Assembly (NCBI GenBank): GCA_005882235.1
Contig: VBCT01000017.1
Location: forward strand, 1-7,138
Origin: Betaproteobacteria bacterium
Lineage (GTDB): Bacteria > Pseudomonadota > Gammaproteobacteria > Burkholderiales > SG8-39
DNA length: 7,138 nucleotides
Direction: 5' to 3'
The notes beneath the pieces are model-generated. The model was given only the letters and a program-made list of their open reading frames with translations, made no database searches and was not told where the DNA came from. The position numbers and the translations under genes were made by a program. Shown here piece by piece: positions 1 through 5,812 of this stretch. Position 1 is the first letter of the stretch. Each line of letters opens with the position of its first letter.

Positions 1-1504
1 AGTCGGGCAGTGCGTCCATGTACGACTCGGAATAGCGGTTCCCGTGGAAGAACTGCTGCCACTGGCGCACCATTCCCATGTACTTGTTGTTGAGATTCAC
101 TATTTTGATCGGTAGCCGGTATTGCTTGCAGGTCGAGAGCTCCTGGATGCACATCTGAATGCTCGCCTCGCCGGTGACGCAAGCGACGGTCGCGCCCGGG
201 TTCGCGAACTGAACTCCCATGGCCGCAGGCAGGCCGAAGCCCATGGTGCCCAAGCCGCCTGAGTTGATCCAGCGTCGCGGCTTGTCGAATTTGTAGAACT
301 GCGCGGCCCACATCTGGTGCTGGCCGACGTCGGACGTCACGAACGCATCGCCTTTGGTGATTTCGTAGAGTCTCTCGAGTACGAACTGCGGTTTGATGAT
401 CCTGCTTTTCTTGTCGTATTTCAGGCAGTCCTTGGATTTCCACAGCCCGATCTGGGACCACCAGGCGCTGAGCGCCTTCTGGTTCGGCGTGTAGCCGGCG
501 GCCTCGAGTTGCCGGCTGAGTTCTTCGAGCACGTCGGACACGTTGCCGACGATCGGGACGTCGACCTTCACGCGCTTGGAGATCGAAGACGGGTCGATGT
601 CGATGTGAATGATCTTGCGCTGTACCTGCCCGAAATGGGCCGGGTTACCGATGACTCGGTCATCGAAGCGCGCGCCTACGGCGAGCAGCACGTCGCAATT
701 CTGCATGGCCATGTTGGCTTCGTAGGTGCCGTGCATTCCGAGCATGCCCAGGAACTGCGGATCGGTCGCCGGATAGCCCCCCAGGCCCATGAGCGTATTG
801 GTGCACGGGAATCCGAGCATTTTGACGAGCGTCGTCAAATGCCTCGCCGCTCCCGAAAGAATGACACCGCCGCCCGCGTAGACGATGGGACGGCTCGCCT
901 CGGCGAGCAACTGCACCGCTTTCTTGATCTGACCCGGATGCCCCTTCACGACCGGGTTGTAAGAGCGCATGGTCACCGATTCCGGATACTGGAATGGGCA
1001 CTTGGCTGAGGTAACGTCCTTGGGAATGTCGACGAGCACCGGACCGGGCCGCCCGGACTTGGCGAGATAGAACGCCTTCTTGATCGTGAGCGCGAGATCC
1101 TTGACGTCTTTCACGAGGAAATTGTGCTTCACGCAGGGCCGCGTGATGCCCACCGTGTCGCATTCCTGGAACGCGTCCAAGCCAATGGCGTGGGTAGGCA
1201 CCTGCCCCGTGATGATCACCATCGGGATCGAATCCATGTACGCGGTGGCGATCCCGGTCACCGCGTTCGTAACACCGGGCCCCGAGGTCACCAGGGCAAC
1301 GCCGACCTTGTCGCTTGAGCGCGAGTAGCCGTCCGCGGCATGCGTCGCCCCCTGCTCGTGGCGCACCAGAATGTGCTTGACTTTGTCTTGCTTGAAAAGC
1401 TCGTCGTAAATGAAAAGGACCGCGCCGCCGGGATAGCCGAAGACGTACTCGACTCCTTCCGCCTGGAGGCACTTTACGACAATCTCTGCGCCCGTCAATT
1501 CCAT
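1..1504 (-). CDS. ilvB: Acetolactate synthase (AHAS) large catalytic subunit, C-terminus cut by window edge
   Basis: Condenses two pyruvates to 2-acetolactate, or pyruvate with 2-oxobutyrate to acetohydroxybutyrate; this is the first common step of valine, leucine and isoleucine synthesis. It is a cytoplasmic enzyme using thiamine diphosphate, Mg2+ and FAD. The frame is open for 501 codons; the family has about 570, so roughly 70 C-terminal residues are missing. The protein starts MELTGAEIVVKCLQ. Visible landmarks are YPGGA (24-28), the catalytic Glu50 in RHEQGATHAADGY, GRPGPVLVDIPKDV of the N-terminal domain, GARFDDRV of the middle FAD-binding domain, and a ThDP/Mg site at 445-473 ending in LNN. 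There the usual GDG reads GEA (Glu446, Ala447), while Asn473 is kept at the expected 27-residue distance. W of MVRQW follows. The ATG at 1504-1502 fits the family N-terminus, but its ribosome binding site is weak (GGGCGGA or AAAGG). The regulatory subunit gene ilvN/ilvH would be expected next, beyond the left edge. It could equally be named ilvI. Confidence 0.97.
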   Translation of the reverse strand, partial: MELTGAEIVVKCLQAEGVEYVFGYPGGAVLFIYDELFKQDKVKHILVRHEQGATHAADGYSRSSDKVGVALVTSGPGVTNAVTGIATAYMDSIPMVIITGQVPTHAIGLDAFQECDTVGITRPCVKHNFLVKDVKDLALTIKKAFYLAKSGRPGPVLVDIPKDVTSAKCPFQYPESVTMRSYNPVVKGHPGQIKKAVQLLAEASRPIVYAGGGVILSGAARHLTTLVKMLGFPCTNTLMGLGGYPATDPQFLGMLGMHGTYEANMAMQNCDVLLAVGARFDDRVIGNPAHFGQVQRKIIHIDIDPSSISKRVKVDVPIVGNVSDVLEELSRQLEAAGYTPNQKALSAWWSQIGLWKSKDCLKYDKKSRIIKPQFVLERLYEITKGDAFVTSDVGQHQMWAAQFYKFDKPRRWINSGGLGTMGFGLPAAMGVQFANPGATVACVTGEASIQMCIQELSTCKQYRLPIKIVNLNNKYMGMVRQWQQFFHGNRYSESYMDALPD

Positions 1505-1547
1505 GCCTTTAGTCCGCCCGTTGCACCGGCTTCGACGAAAACTTTAG

Positions 1548-1576
1548 AGCCTAATTGCTGACGTCTGATTGGTCAA
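1548..1576 (-). promoter_or_regulatory. Candidate sigma-70 promoter of ilvB
   Basis: On the minus strand, TTGACC (1576-1571) is followed after exactly 17 bp by TAGGCT (1553-1548). The -35 matches the consensus in 5 of 6 positions; the -10 keeps only the most conserved T, A and final T. Transcription would begin near 1541, giving a leader of about 37 nt before the ATG. That is too short for a leader-peptide attenuator of the E. coli ilv type. This is inferred from pattern only. Confidence 0.5.
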
Positions 1577-1614
1577 GTTTTTCCCTGTTTCATTCTGCGC
1601 CTGAACCCGGCTTT

Positions 1615-1623
1615 TGATACCAT
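1615..1623 (+). promoter_or_regulatory. Weak candidate extended -10 promoter for the sigma-factor operon
   Basis: TGA directly followed by TACCAT (1618-1623, 4 of 6 matches to TATAAT) forms an extended -10 element. No convincing -35 lies 16-18 bp upstream. Initiation would fall near 1630, just before the 1634-1654 hairpin and about 43 nt before the proposed CTG start. The operon may instead depend on its own sigma factor, whose recognition sequence cannot be read from one site. Confidence 0.25.
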
Positions 1624-1633
1624 CGGATCGCAG

Positions 1634-1654
1634 CGGCCGAGGTCATTTCGGCCG
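1634..1654 (+). promoter_or_regulatory. GC-rich hairpin in the leader of the sigma-factor gene
   Basis: CGGCCGA (1634-1640) and TCGGCCG (1648-1654) are perfect 7-bp inverted repeats separated by the 7-nt loop GGTCATT. The hairpin ends 6 nt before the Shine-Dalgarno sequence of the sigma gene (1661-1667). It is not a classical terminator on either strand: on the plus strand it is followed by an A-run, and on the minus strand the T-run comes before the stem. Its position suggests an effect on ribosome access or mRNA stability, or it could be a protein operator at DNA level. Function is inferred. Confidence 0.45.
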
Positions 1655-1660
1655 ACGAAA

Positions 1661-1667
1661 AAGGAAG
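1661..1667 (+). promoter_or_regulatory. Strong Shine-Dalgarno that selects a CTG start for the sigma factor
   Basis: AAGGAAG ends 5 nt before the CTG at 1673-1675. It is the best ribosome binding site in this region. The only ATG nearby (1686) is in another frame and reaches a stop within ten codons. The site therefore argues for initiation at 1673 rather than at the GTG at 1778, which would remove half of sigma region 2. Confidence 0.65.
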
Positions 1668-1672
1668 CTCTT

Positions 1673-2239
1673 CTGGCTTCACGAAATGAACTGTCCGAGT
1701 TCCTCGCGAGCGTAGAGCGACGCGCGTACAAGCAGGCGCTGTTCGCGGTCCGGGAGGCGGAGAACGCCCTCGACATAGTGCAGGACTCCATGCTCAAGCT
1801 TGCGGAGAAGTACGGAGCCAAGCCGGCGGCAGAGCTGCCGATGCTTTTCCAGCGCATCCTGCAGAACACCATTCGCGACTTTTATCGCAGGCAGAAGGTG
1901 CGGTCCCTGTGGGTGACGCTGTTTTCGGCCCTCTCTCCGGGGCGGGAAGACGACGATAGCGACCCGCTCGAAACCTTGGAGAGCGCGGATGCTTCCAAGT
2001 CCAGGGAAGGTCCTGCGGACCTCCTGGAACAATCTCAAGTTGTTGAAGTAATTGAGAAAGAGCTGCAACGACTGCCGCCGCGTCAACGGCAGGCGTTTTT
2101 GCTGCGTTATTGGGAAGAATTGGACGTCGCCGAGACCGCAGCCGTGATGGGTTGCTCTCAGGGCAGCGTCAAGACCCATTGCTCCCGTGCGGCGCACGCT
2201 TTGGCGGCGGCCTTAAGGGCAAAGGGGATTGAGTTATGA
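1673..2239 (+). CDS. Sigma-70 family (ECF-like) RNA polymerase sigma factor, probable CTG start
   Basis: Predicted 188-residue sigma factor that would direct RNA polymerase to a small regulon. Region 2 spans about 10-80, with the region 2.2-like stretch ALDIVQDSMLKLAEKY (32-47) and the region 2.3/2.4-like stretch LFQRILQNTIRDFYRRQK (58-75). An acidic, probably disordered linker (about 90-120, EDDDSD) leads to region 4 (about 124-182), where LPPRQRQAFLLRYWEEL is followed by a helix-turn-helix (VAETAAVMGCSQGSVKTH). The frame is open from 1562, but the only ATG, GTG or TTG before region 2.2 ends is the GTG at 1778, inside region 2. The family N-terminus, the total length and AAGGAAG at 1661-1667 all point to CTG 1673. 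The stop TGA overlaps the ATG of the next gene (ATGA), so the two are translationally coupled. That pattern is common for sigma/anti-sigma pairs. The target promoters are unknown. Confidence 0.85.
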   Translation: MASRNELSEFLASVERRAYKQALFAVREAENALDIVQDSMLKLAEKYGAKPAAELPMLFQRILQNTIRDFYRRQKVRSLWVTLFSALSPGREDDDSDPLETLESADASKSREGPADLLEQSQVVEVIEKELQRLPPRQRQAFLLRYWEELDVAETAAVMGCSQGSVKTHCSRAAHALAAALRAKGIEL

Positions 2240-2613
2240 ACGAACAGCAGATCGCTCACCGAATCAAGCAGCTTCTCAACCGGGGGCTCGATCTGGACGC
2301 CGGCAAGCTCGCCCGCCTGAAGGAGTCGCGCGAGCGGGCTTTGGCGCTCCAGCACGCCGAGTCCCGTGTTCCTGTATTGGCCTGGGCCGGCAACGCGATC
2401 GGCAGATCAGGCGGTCCTTCTGCGCTCATTCCGCGCTTGCTGCTTCCGATGGCCGTACTCATCCTCGGCTTGATCGCGATCAACCAGTGGCGGGATACCC
2501 AGGTCGCCGCCGAAATCGAGGAAATCGACGCCGCGGTGTTGACGGGCGACTTGCCACTGGATGCCTATCTCGACAAGGGATTCGATGCATGGCTAAAGCG
2601 CTCTTCGCAGTAG
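2236..2613 (+). CDS. DUF3619 single-pass membrane protein, candidate anti-sigma factor
   Basis: A 125-residue protein resembling the DUF3619 family, which has no established function. Residues 1-50 are charged and helical (RIKQLLNRGLDLDAGKLARL, then KESRERALALQ). One hydrophobic helix lies at about 66-84 (LIPRLLLPMAVLILGLIAI), followed by a 40-residue acidic tail (AAEIEEIDAAVLTGDLPLDA). The topology is probably N-in, C-out. The start ATG overlaps the sigma stop by 4 nt and has AAAGGGG 8 nt upstream. A short cytoplasmic helical domain plus one membrane helix, encoded right after and coupled to a sigma gene, is the layout of membrane anti-sigma factors such as CnrY or RseA. That role is inference from context, as no zinc-binding HxxxCxxC anti-sigma motif is present. 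The family assignment is from recognition of the sequence pattern. Confidence 0.85.
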   Translation: MNEQQIAHRIKQLLNRGLDLDAGKLARLKESRERALALQHAESRVPVLAWAGNAIGRSGGPSALIPRLLLPMAVLILGLIAINQWRDTQVAAEIEEIDAAVLTGDLPLDAYLDKGFDAWLKRSSQ

Positions 2614-3107
2614 CACTTTGGCTCTGCACCTCGCTCTCCGTCCTTGCAGCCACACCGCAGAAAAAGCCCCCGACGTGGGGCGAGTTGACGCAAGAGCAGC
2701 AGCAGATTCTCGCGCCGCTTGCGGTCGACTGGGACAATCTCGAACCAGCGCGCAAGCGCAAGTGGCTCGGGATCGCCAAGCGTTATCCGAAGATGAAACC
2801 CGACGAGCAGGCGCGCGCGCAACGGCGCATGCAGGCCTGGGTCAAGCTCACCCCCAAGGAACGCCAGGCGGCGCGCGAGCGCTATAAGAAGATGGAAAAG
2901 CTGCCGCCCGACAAGAAACAGGGGCTGAAGCAGCAATGGGAGGAGTACAACCGCTTGCCGGAGCAGGAGCGGCGCAAGCTGGGCAGTACGCCGCGCAAAC
3001 CTGCTGCACCCGCCCGTCCGGGCAAGTCTCCGGCCGAGCCTACGCCGCCGCCGGCTGCACCGTCTGAAGCAAGCCCGGTCGCGCCGGCACCGCCCGCAAA
3101 ACAATAG
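2589..3107 (+). CDS. DUF3106 secreted helical protein with Trp-containing repeats
   Basis: A 172-residue protein of the DUF3106 type, function unknown. Residues 1-20 form a signal peptide (hydrophobic core ALFAVALWLCTSLSVLA, likely cut after LA), so the mature protein should be periplasmic. Residues 28-131 are strongly charged and helical, with a recurring W-x-x-L-[TE] element at W30, W48 and W84 and a looser copy at W117. Residues 134-172 are a Pro/Ala-rich, probably disordered tail. The ATG at 2589 lies 25 nt inside DUF3619 and has AAGGGA 8 nt upstream. The frame stays open further upstream to 2229, but that extension only overlays DUF3619 and would bury the signal peptide, so I reject it. 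Context suggests an envelope sensor or partner of the upstream membrane protein, comparable in position to CnrX or RseB; this is inference. Confidence 0.85.
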   Translation: MAKALFAVALWLCTSLSVLAATPQKKPPTWGELTQEQQQILAPLAVDWDNLEPARKRKWLGIAKRYPKMKPDEQARAQRRMQAWVKLTPKERQAARERYKKMEKLPPDKKQGLKQQWEEYNRLPEQERRKLGSTPRKPAAPARPGKSPAEPTPPPAAPSEASPVAPAPPAKQ

Positions 3108-3117
3108 CCCCGCAGCG

Positions 3118-3576
3118 ATGGATTCGGGCGCCCGTGCCCTGCCCGGCCCGACGGTGCCAGGCATCGGGCGGCGATTGTTGTCGATGTTATACGAGGCACT
3201 GGTCGTGTTCGCGATCGCTTTCTTCGCGAGTCTGGCGTTCTATGGAGCGGCCCATGGACGCCTCTCGGGAGGCACGCGTCTCCTCTTCCAGCTTTACCTG
3301 TTCCTGATCTTGGGAATCTACTTTATCGCGTGCTGGAGCCGGGGAGGCCGGACCCTGCCCATGCAGACCTGGAAGATGCGGCTCGTCCGAGGTGACAGCC
3401 TTTCGGTCGGGGTCGGCCGCGCAGCGCTGCGCTACGCTCTCGCCTGGCCTTCGCTGCTGGTGTTCGGCGTCGGTTTTTTCTGGGCGTTCTTCGATCGCGA
3501 CCGACAGTTTCTTCATGACCGTCTGGCCGGCACTCGCATCGTCGCCACTGGAGATGCAGGAGCTGGGCACCGGTAA
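3118..3576 (+). CDS. RDD family three-helix inner-membrane protein
   Basis: A 152-residue RDD-domain protein. RDD proteins are small membrane proteins; some have been linked to ion or small-molecule transport, but no substrate can be read here. Membrane helices lie at about 22-44, 56-73 and 104-125. Conserved family positions are visible: Arg18-Arg19 before helix 1, TLPMQTWKMRLV (79-90) after helix 2, and the C-terminal signature DRDRQFLHDRLAGTRIV (126-142). The Asp usually found inside helix 1 is Glu26 here (MLYEALV). The ATG at 3118 follows the DUF3106 stop by 10 nt with no clear Shine-Dalgarno, consistent with coupled translation as the last gene of the operon. An alternative ATG within the frame (3184) would cut helix 1. 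The gene ends 23 bp from the convergent lptG stop. Confidence 0.92.
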   Translation: MDSGARALPGPTVPGIGRRLLSMLYEALVVFAIAFFASLAFYGAAHGRLSGGTRLLFQLYLFLILGIYFIACWSRGGRTLPMQTWKMRLVRGDSLSVGVGRAALRYALAWPSLLVFGVGFFWAFFDRDRQFLHDRLAGTRIVATGDAGAGHR

Positions 3577-3599
3577 CGCGACGGCCGGACCTTGCGGAC

Positions 3600-4673
3600 C
3601 TACCTTCTCTCCACCCACCACATCATCAGCGTGGCTGCCCCCAGAAAAACCGCGCTCGGGAGCGCGGCACTAACGAAGGGTTGCCAGTTCTGAAGCAAGC
3701 CCAGATGTGAAAACAGGCTGTTCATCATGTGAAAGAAGATCCCCAGCATGATCCCGGAGAACACTTTCACCCCCACGCCGCCGGCCCGGACGTGGACGTA
3801 GGCGAAAGGCAGGGCGAGCGCCATCATCACGAGAGAAGCAAGCGGATAAACGAGCTTTTTCCACATGGCGATTTCATAGCGCTCTGTCTTTTGGCGGTTC
3901 TCGGACAGATGCCGCGTGTACTGGTACAGGTTCCATGCCGACATCCGTTCCGGGACGACGAACAGTACGGCGAGAATATCCGGTGTAAGAACCGAGTTCC
4001 AGTCCATTTCCGCGACGCGCTGCACGTTGCTTCCGCTGGACGTGAAGCCGGTGTGCACGATCTCGCGCAATCGCCACATGTTCTTGCCGAGGTACCGCCC
4101 CTGTCTTGCGAAACTGATCGACTGGAGGCGGTACTGGTCGTCGAACTCGAATACCCTGATATCGGACAGACTTGTATCGGGCTGGACTTCGCGAACATTG
4201 ACGAATCGCCGGTCGTCCTTCACCCACAGACCCGTGTGAAACTCGTTGGCCACAATGGTGCTGGTCAGTGAGAGCTTGAGCTGCTTCGCCGCGCGCTCGG
4301 AAACCGGGGCGATCAGCTCGCCGAAGACGAGCGTAGCGACCACAAACACGATGCCTATGCGAAACAGCGTGCTTGCCGCGCGCCAGGGCGCGAGTCCCGA
4401 GCCGCGCATCACCGTATATTCGGAATTGGCGGCGAGATGCGAAAGAGCGTAAAGCGTTCCGATCAACACCGCCACGGGAAACAGTTCATAGACGTGGCTC
4501 GGCACCGTCAGCGCGACGAAGGCGAGCGCGTGCTGCAACCGGTACCCGCCTCTGCCAAGATCCGTGAGTTCATTGATGAGATCGAAAAACGAGAACAGGC
4601 TGAGGAATGCGGCGAAAACAAACAGCGTCGCGCCGTAGATCTCCCTCGCCATGTAGGTGCGTAGGGTATCCAC
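3600..4673 (-). CDS. lptG: LPS export ABC transporter permease LptG
   Basis: Inner-membrane subunit of LptB2FG, the ABC transporter that extracts lipopolysaccharide from the inner membrane and passes it to LptC and the periplasmic bridge. The 357 residues show the YjgP/YjgQ fold: helices at about 14-33, 47-78 and 102-122, a periplasmic beta-jellyroll domain at about 125-265, then helices at about 274-294, 302-322 and 333-353. The cytoplasmic loop SEYTVMRGSGL (84-94) corresponds to the coupling helix that contacts the ATPase LptB. The start is GTG (4673-4671), supported by GGAAGG 7 nt upstream; it lies 1 nt after the lptF stop, so the pair is cotranscribed and coupled. LptG rather than LptF is assigned from second position in the pair and from the MDTLRTYMAREIY N-terminus. 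A terminator-like hairpin lies inside its last 70 nt. Confidence 0.95.
   Translation of the reverse strand: MDTLRTYMAREIYGATLFVFAAFLSLFSFFDLINELTDLGRGGYRLQHALAFVALTVPSHVYELFPVAVLIGTLYALSHLAANSEYTVMRGSGLAPWRAASTLFRIGIVFVVATLVFGELIAPVSERAAKQLKLSLTSTIVANEFHTGLWVKDDRRFVNVREVQPDTSLSDIRVFEFDDQYRLQSISFARQGRYLGKNMWRLREIVHTGFTSSGSNVQRVAEMDWNSVLTPDILAVLFVVPERMSAWNLYQYTRHLSENRQKTERYEIAMWKKLVYPLASLVMMALALPFAYVHVRAGGVGVKVFSGIMLGIFFHMMNSLFSHLGLLQNWQPFVSAALPSAVFLGAATLMMWWVERR
3645..3667 (-). terminator. Intrinsic-terminator-like hairpin plus T5 inside the 3' end of lptG
   Basis: Read on the minus strand, CCGCGCT (3667-3661), the loop CCCG and AGCGCGG (3656-3650) form a perfect 7-bp GC-rich stem, immediately followed by TTTTT (3649-3645). 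This is the geometry of a Rho-independent terminator, yet it sits within lptG codons (ALPSAVFLG), ending about 45 nt before the stop codon. The T-run is only five long and then becomes CTGGGG, so efficiency may be low. It points only in the lptG direction. It may be a coincidence of codon choice. Confidence 0.35.
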
Positions 4674-4674
4674 T

Positions 4675-5751
4675 TCAACGCCTTCCGAAGAGAGGACCCA
4701 CCCGAAGCCTTCTGTAAAACAGCAGCGCGAGGACGCCCAGCATTCCGGCGTGTACGACCCACCATCCGGTGTTGAAGCCCAACCGGCCCTGGGAGACCCA
4801 GGCTTGCACGATGCTCAGCAGGTTTGCGTACACCATGTAGGTGAACAGCGCAAAGAGCAGATTCACCGAACGGCTTGCCCTGGGGTTGACGAAGGAAAGA
4901 GGGATCGCGAGCAACGCGAGAACGAACGCGGCGATCGGCAAACCGATGCGCCACAGCAGCTCGGCCAAATGGGGATTGCTGCGTGCCTGGAGCAAACCAA
5001 ACGTGGACATGGCTTTGGTGGAAGCTTCTTCCGCCTGCGCTTCGCGCGTTTCGACTCTCATCGCGTAGCGCTGAAAATCCATCACCTTGAAATCGAGATC
5101 GCCCGGAACGCCCTCGTAGCGGCGCCCGTCGAGCAAAACGACGAAGCGGTCGCCGTTTTCCGCCGACTCTCTGTATCCGCGCCTGCTGACCGTGATGCCG
5201 AGCCTGCCCTGTCGCATCTGCGCGATGAATACGTTTTGCACGTTAGTCTGATCACCGGCGATTTCCTCGACAAAAAACACCCGGTCCGCGCTGCCCGCCT
5301 CACGGAAGACACCCGGGGCAACTCGCGACACGTCGTCTTGCAGGTTCATCTGGCGTCTGTACTCCTCGGCTCTGCCGATCGCCCAAGGCGACAAGAACAG
5401 GGACAGCACCGCCACGAGCGCAACCAGCGGCGCTGCGAACAGCAGCACGGGACGAATCCACGCGAGGAGCGAAAGGCCCGAACCGAACCAAATCACCATT
5501 TCCGACTCGCGGTAGCTGCGCGAAAGCGTCATGAGCACCGTGATGAAGAGCGTCAACGACAGGAGTACCGGCAGATAGTTGAGGGCTGAAAACCCTAGCA
5601 GCGCGACTACCCCCTCCGAGAGGACTTTTCCGATCGCCGCCTGCCCGAGCAGCCGGATCAGCTGCGTCGTCAACGTTATGGCGAACAGCGTCGCGAACAC
5701 CGCGAGCGCGAGGTTGCCGAATTCACGCAGCAGAGCGCGCCGAAAGATCAC
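4675..5751 (-). CDS. lptF: LPS export ABC transporter permease LptF
   Basis: Partner permease of LptG in the LptB2FG lipopolysaccharide exporter of the inner membrane. The 358 residues show helices at about 11-32, 48-76 and 98-121, a periplasmic beta-jellyroll domain at about 125-262, then helices at about 265-287, 294-316 and 329-346. SRSYRESEMVIWFGSG (77-92) is the LptB-contacting loop with the conserved SE pair. The N-terminus MIFRRALLREF and loop wording fit LptF. The start is GTG (5751-5749): a TGA stop lies seven codons upstream with no other start between, and no Met codon follows before helix 2. No clear Shine-Dalgarno precedes it. First gene of an lptF-lptG operon that diverges from pepA. 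A weak -10-like CATGAT (5782-5777) without a good -35 is the only promoter candidate I see. Confidence 0.95.
   Translation of the reverse strand: MIFRRALLREFGNLALAVFATLFAITLTTQLIRLLGQAAIGKVLSEGVVALLGFSALNYLPVLLSLTLFITVLMTLSRSYRESEMVIWFGSGLSLLAWIRPVLLFAAPLVALVAVLSLFLSPWAIGRAEEYRRQMNLQDDVSRVAPGVFREAGSADRVFFVEEIAGDQTNVQNVFIAQMRQGRLGITVSRRGYRESAENGDRFVVLLDGRRYEGVPGDLDFKVMDFQRYAMRVETREAQAEEASTKAMSTFGLLQARSNPHLAELLWRIGLPIAAFVLALLAIPLSFVNPRASRSVNLLFALFTYMVYANLLSIVQAWVSQGRLGFNTGWWVVHAGMLGVLALLFYRRLRVGPLFGRR
4681..4686 (-). promoter_or_regulatory. Shine-Dalgarno of lptG inside the lptF 3' end
   Basis: On the minus strand GGAAGG (4686-4681) sits 7 nt before the GTG at 4673-4671 and encodes the last Gly-Arg codons of LptF. 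It decides for the GTG start over the in-frame ATG eight codons in (MAREIY), which has no comparable site and would shorten the N-terminus before helix 1. Confidence 0.7.
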
Positions 5752-5812
5752 GTTGTGAACAGATGGACGTCAGCGAATCATGTCGGATCGTGGGTGAAAA
5801 CGCCATGTTGCT

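Noticed and set aside
317..1009. 230-codon open frame on the plus strand
   Set aside because: It lies wholly antisense to ilvB, which matches its family throughout. The translation has the Arg/His-rich composition of a GC-rich shadow frame and no recognisable domain.
1561..1568. GACGTC with similar flanks here and at 5766-5776 (GACGTCAGC..AAT), a possible shared operator
   Set aside because: Two copies of a short palindrome in unrelated positions relative to the promoters are not enough to claim a regulator site.
1778..2239. Sigma factor starting at GTG 1778 (153 residues)
   Set aside because: It would lose the first part of region 2, although the upstream 35 codons continue the family sequence and follow a strong Shine-Dalgarno.
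2229..2588. N-terminal extension of the DUF3106 frame to a TTG at 2229, giving 292 residues
   Set aside because: The extra 120 residues merely read DUF3619 in another frame, show no family resemblance and would put the signal peptide in the middle of the protein. The ATG at 2589 has a good ribosome binding site.
2565..3164. 199-codon minus-strand open frame
   Set aside because: Antisense to DUF3106 and its signal peptide; an Arg/Leu-rich shadow without a recognisable domain.
3587..3601. Direct repeat GGACCT-TGC-GGACCT near the lptG stop
   Set aside because: Six bases repeated once is expected by chance, and it forms no hairpin or T-run.
4657..5589. 310-codon open frame on the plus strand
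   Set aside because: It is antisense to lptF, whose six helices and loop motifs are clear. The predicted protein is a low-complexity Arg/Gln/His-rich shadow.
5777..5805. lptF promoter with -10 CATGAT (5782-5777)
   Set aside because: The -10 matches only 4 of 6 and the hexamer at 17-bp spacing (TGGCGT) is not a -35, so it is mentioned under lptF but not listed as a feature.
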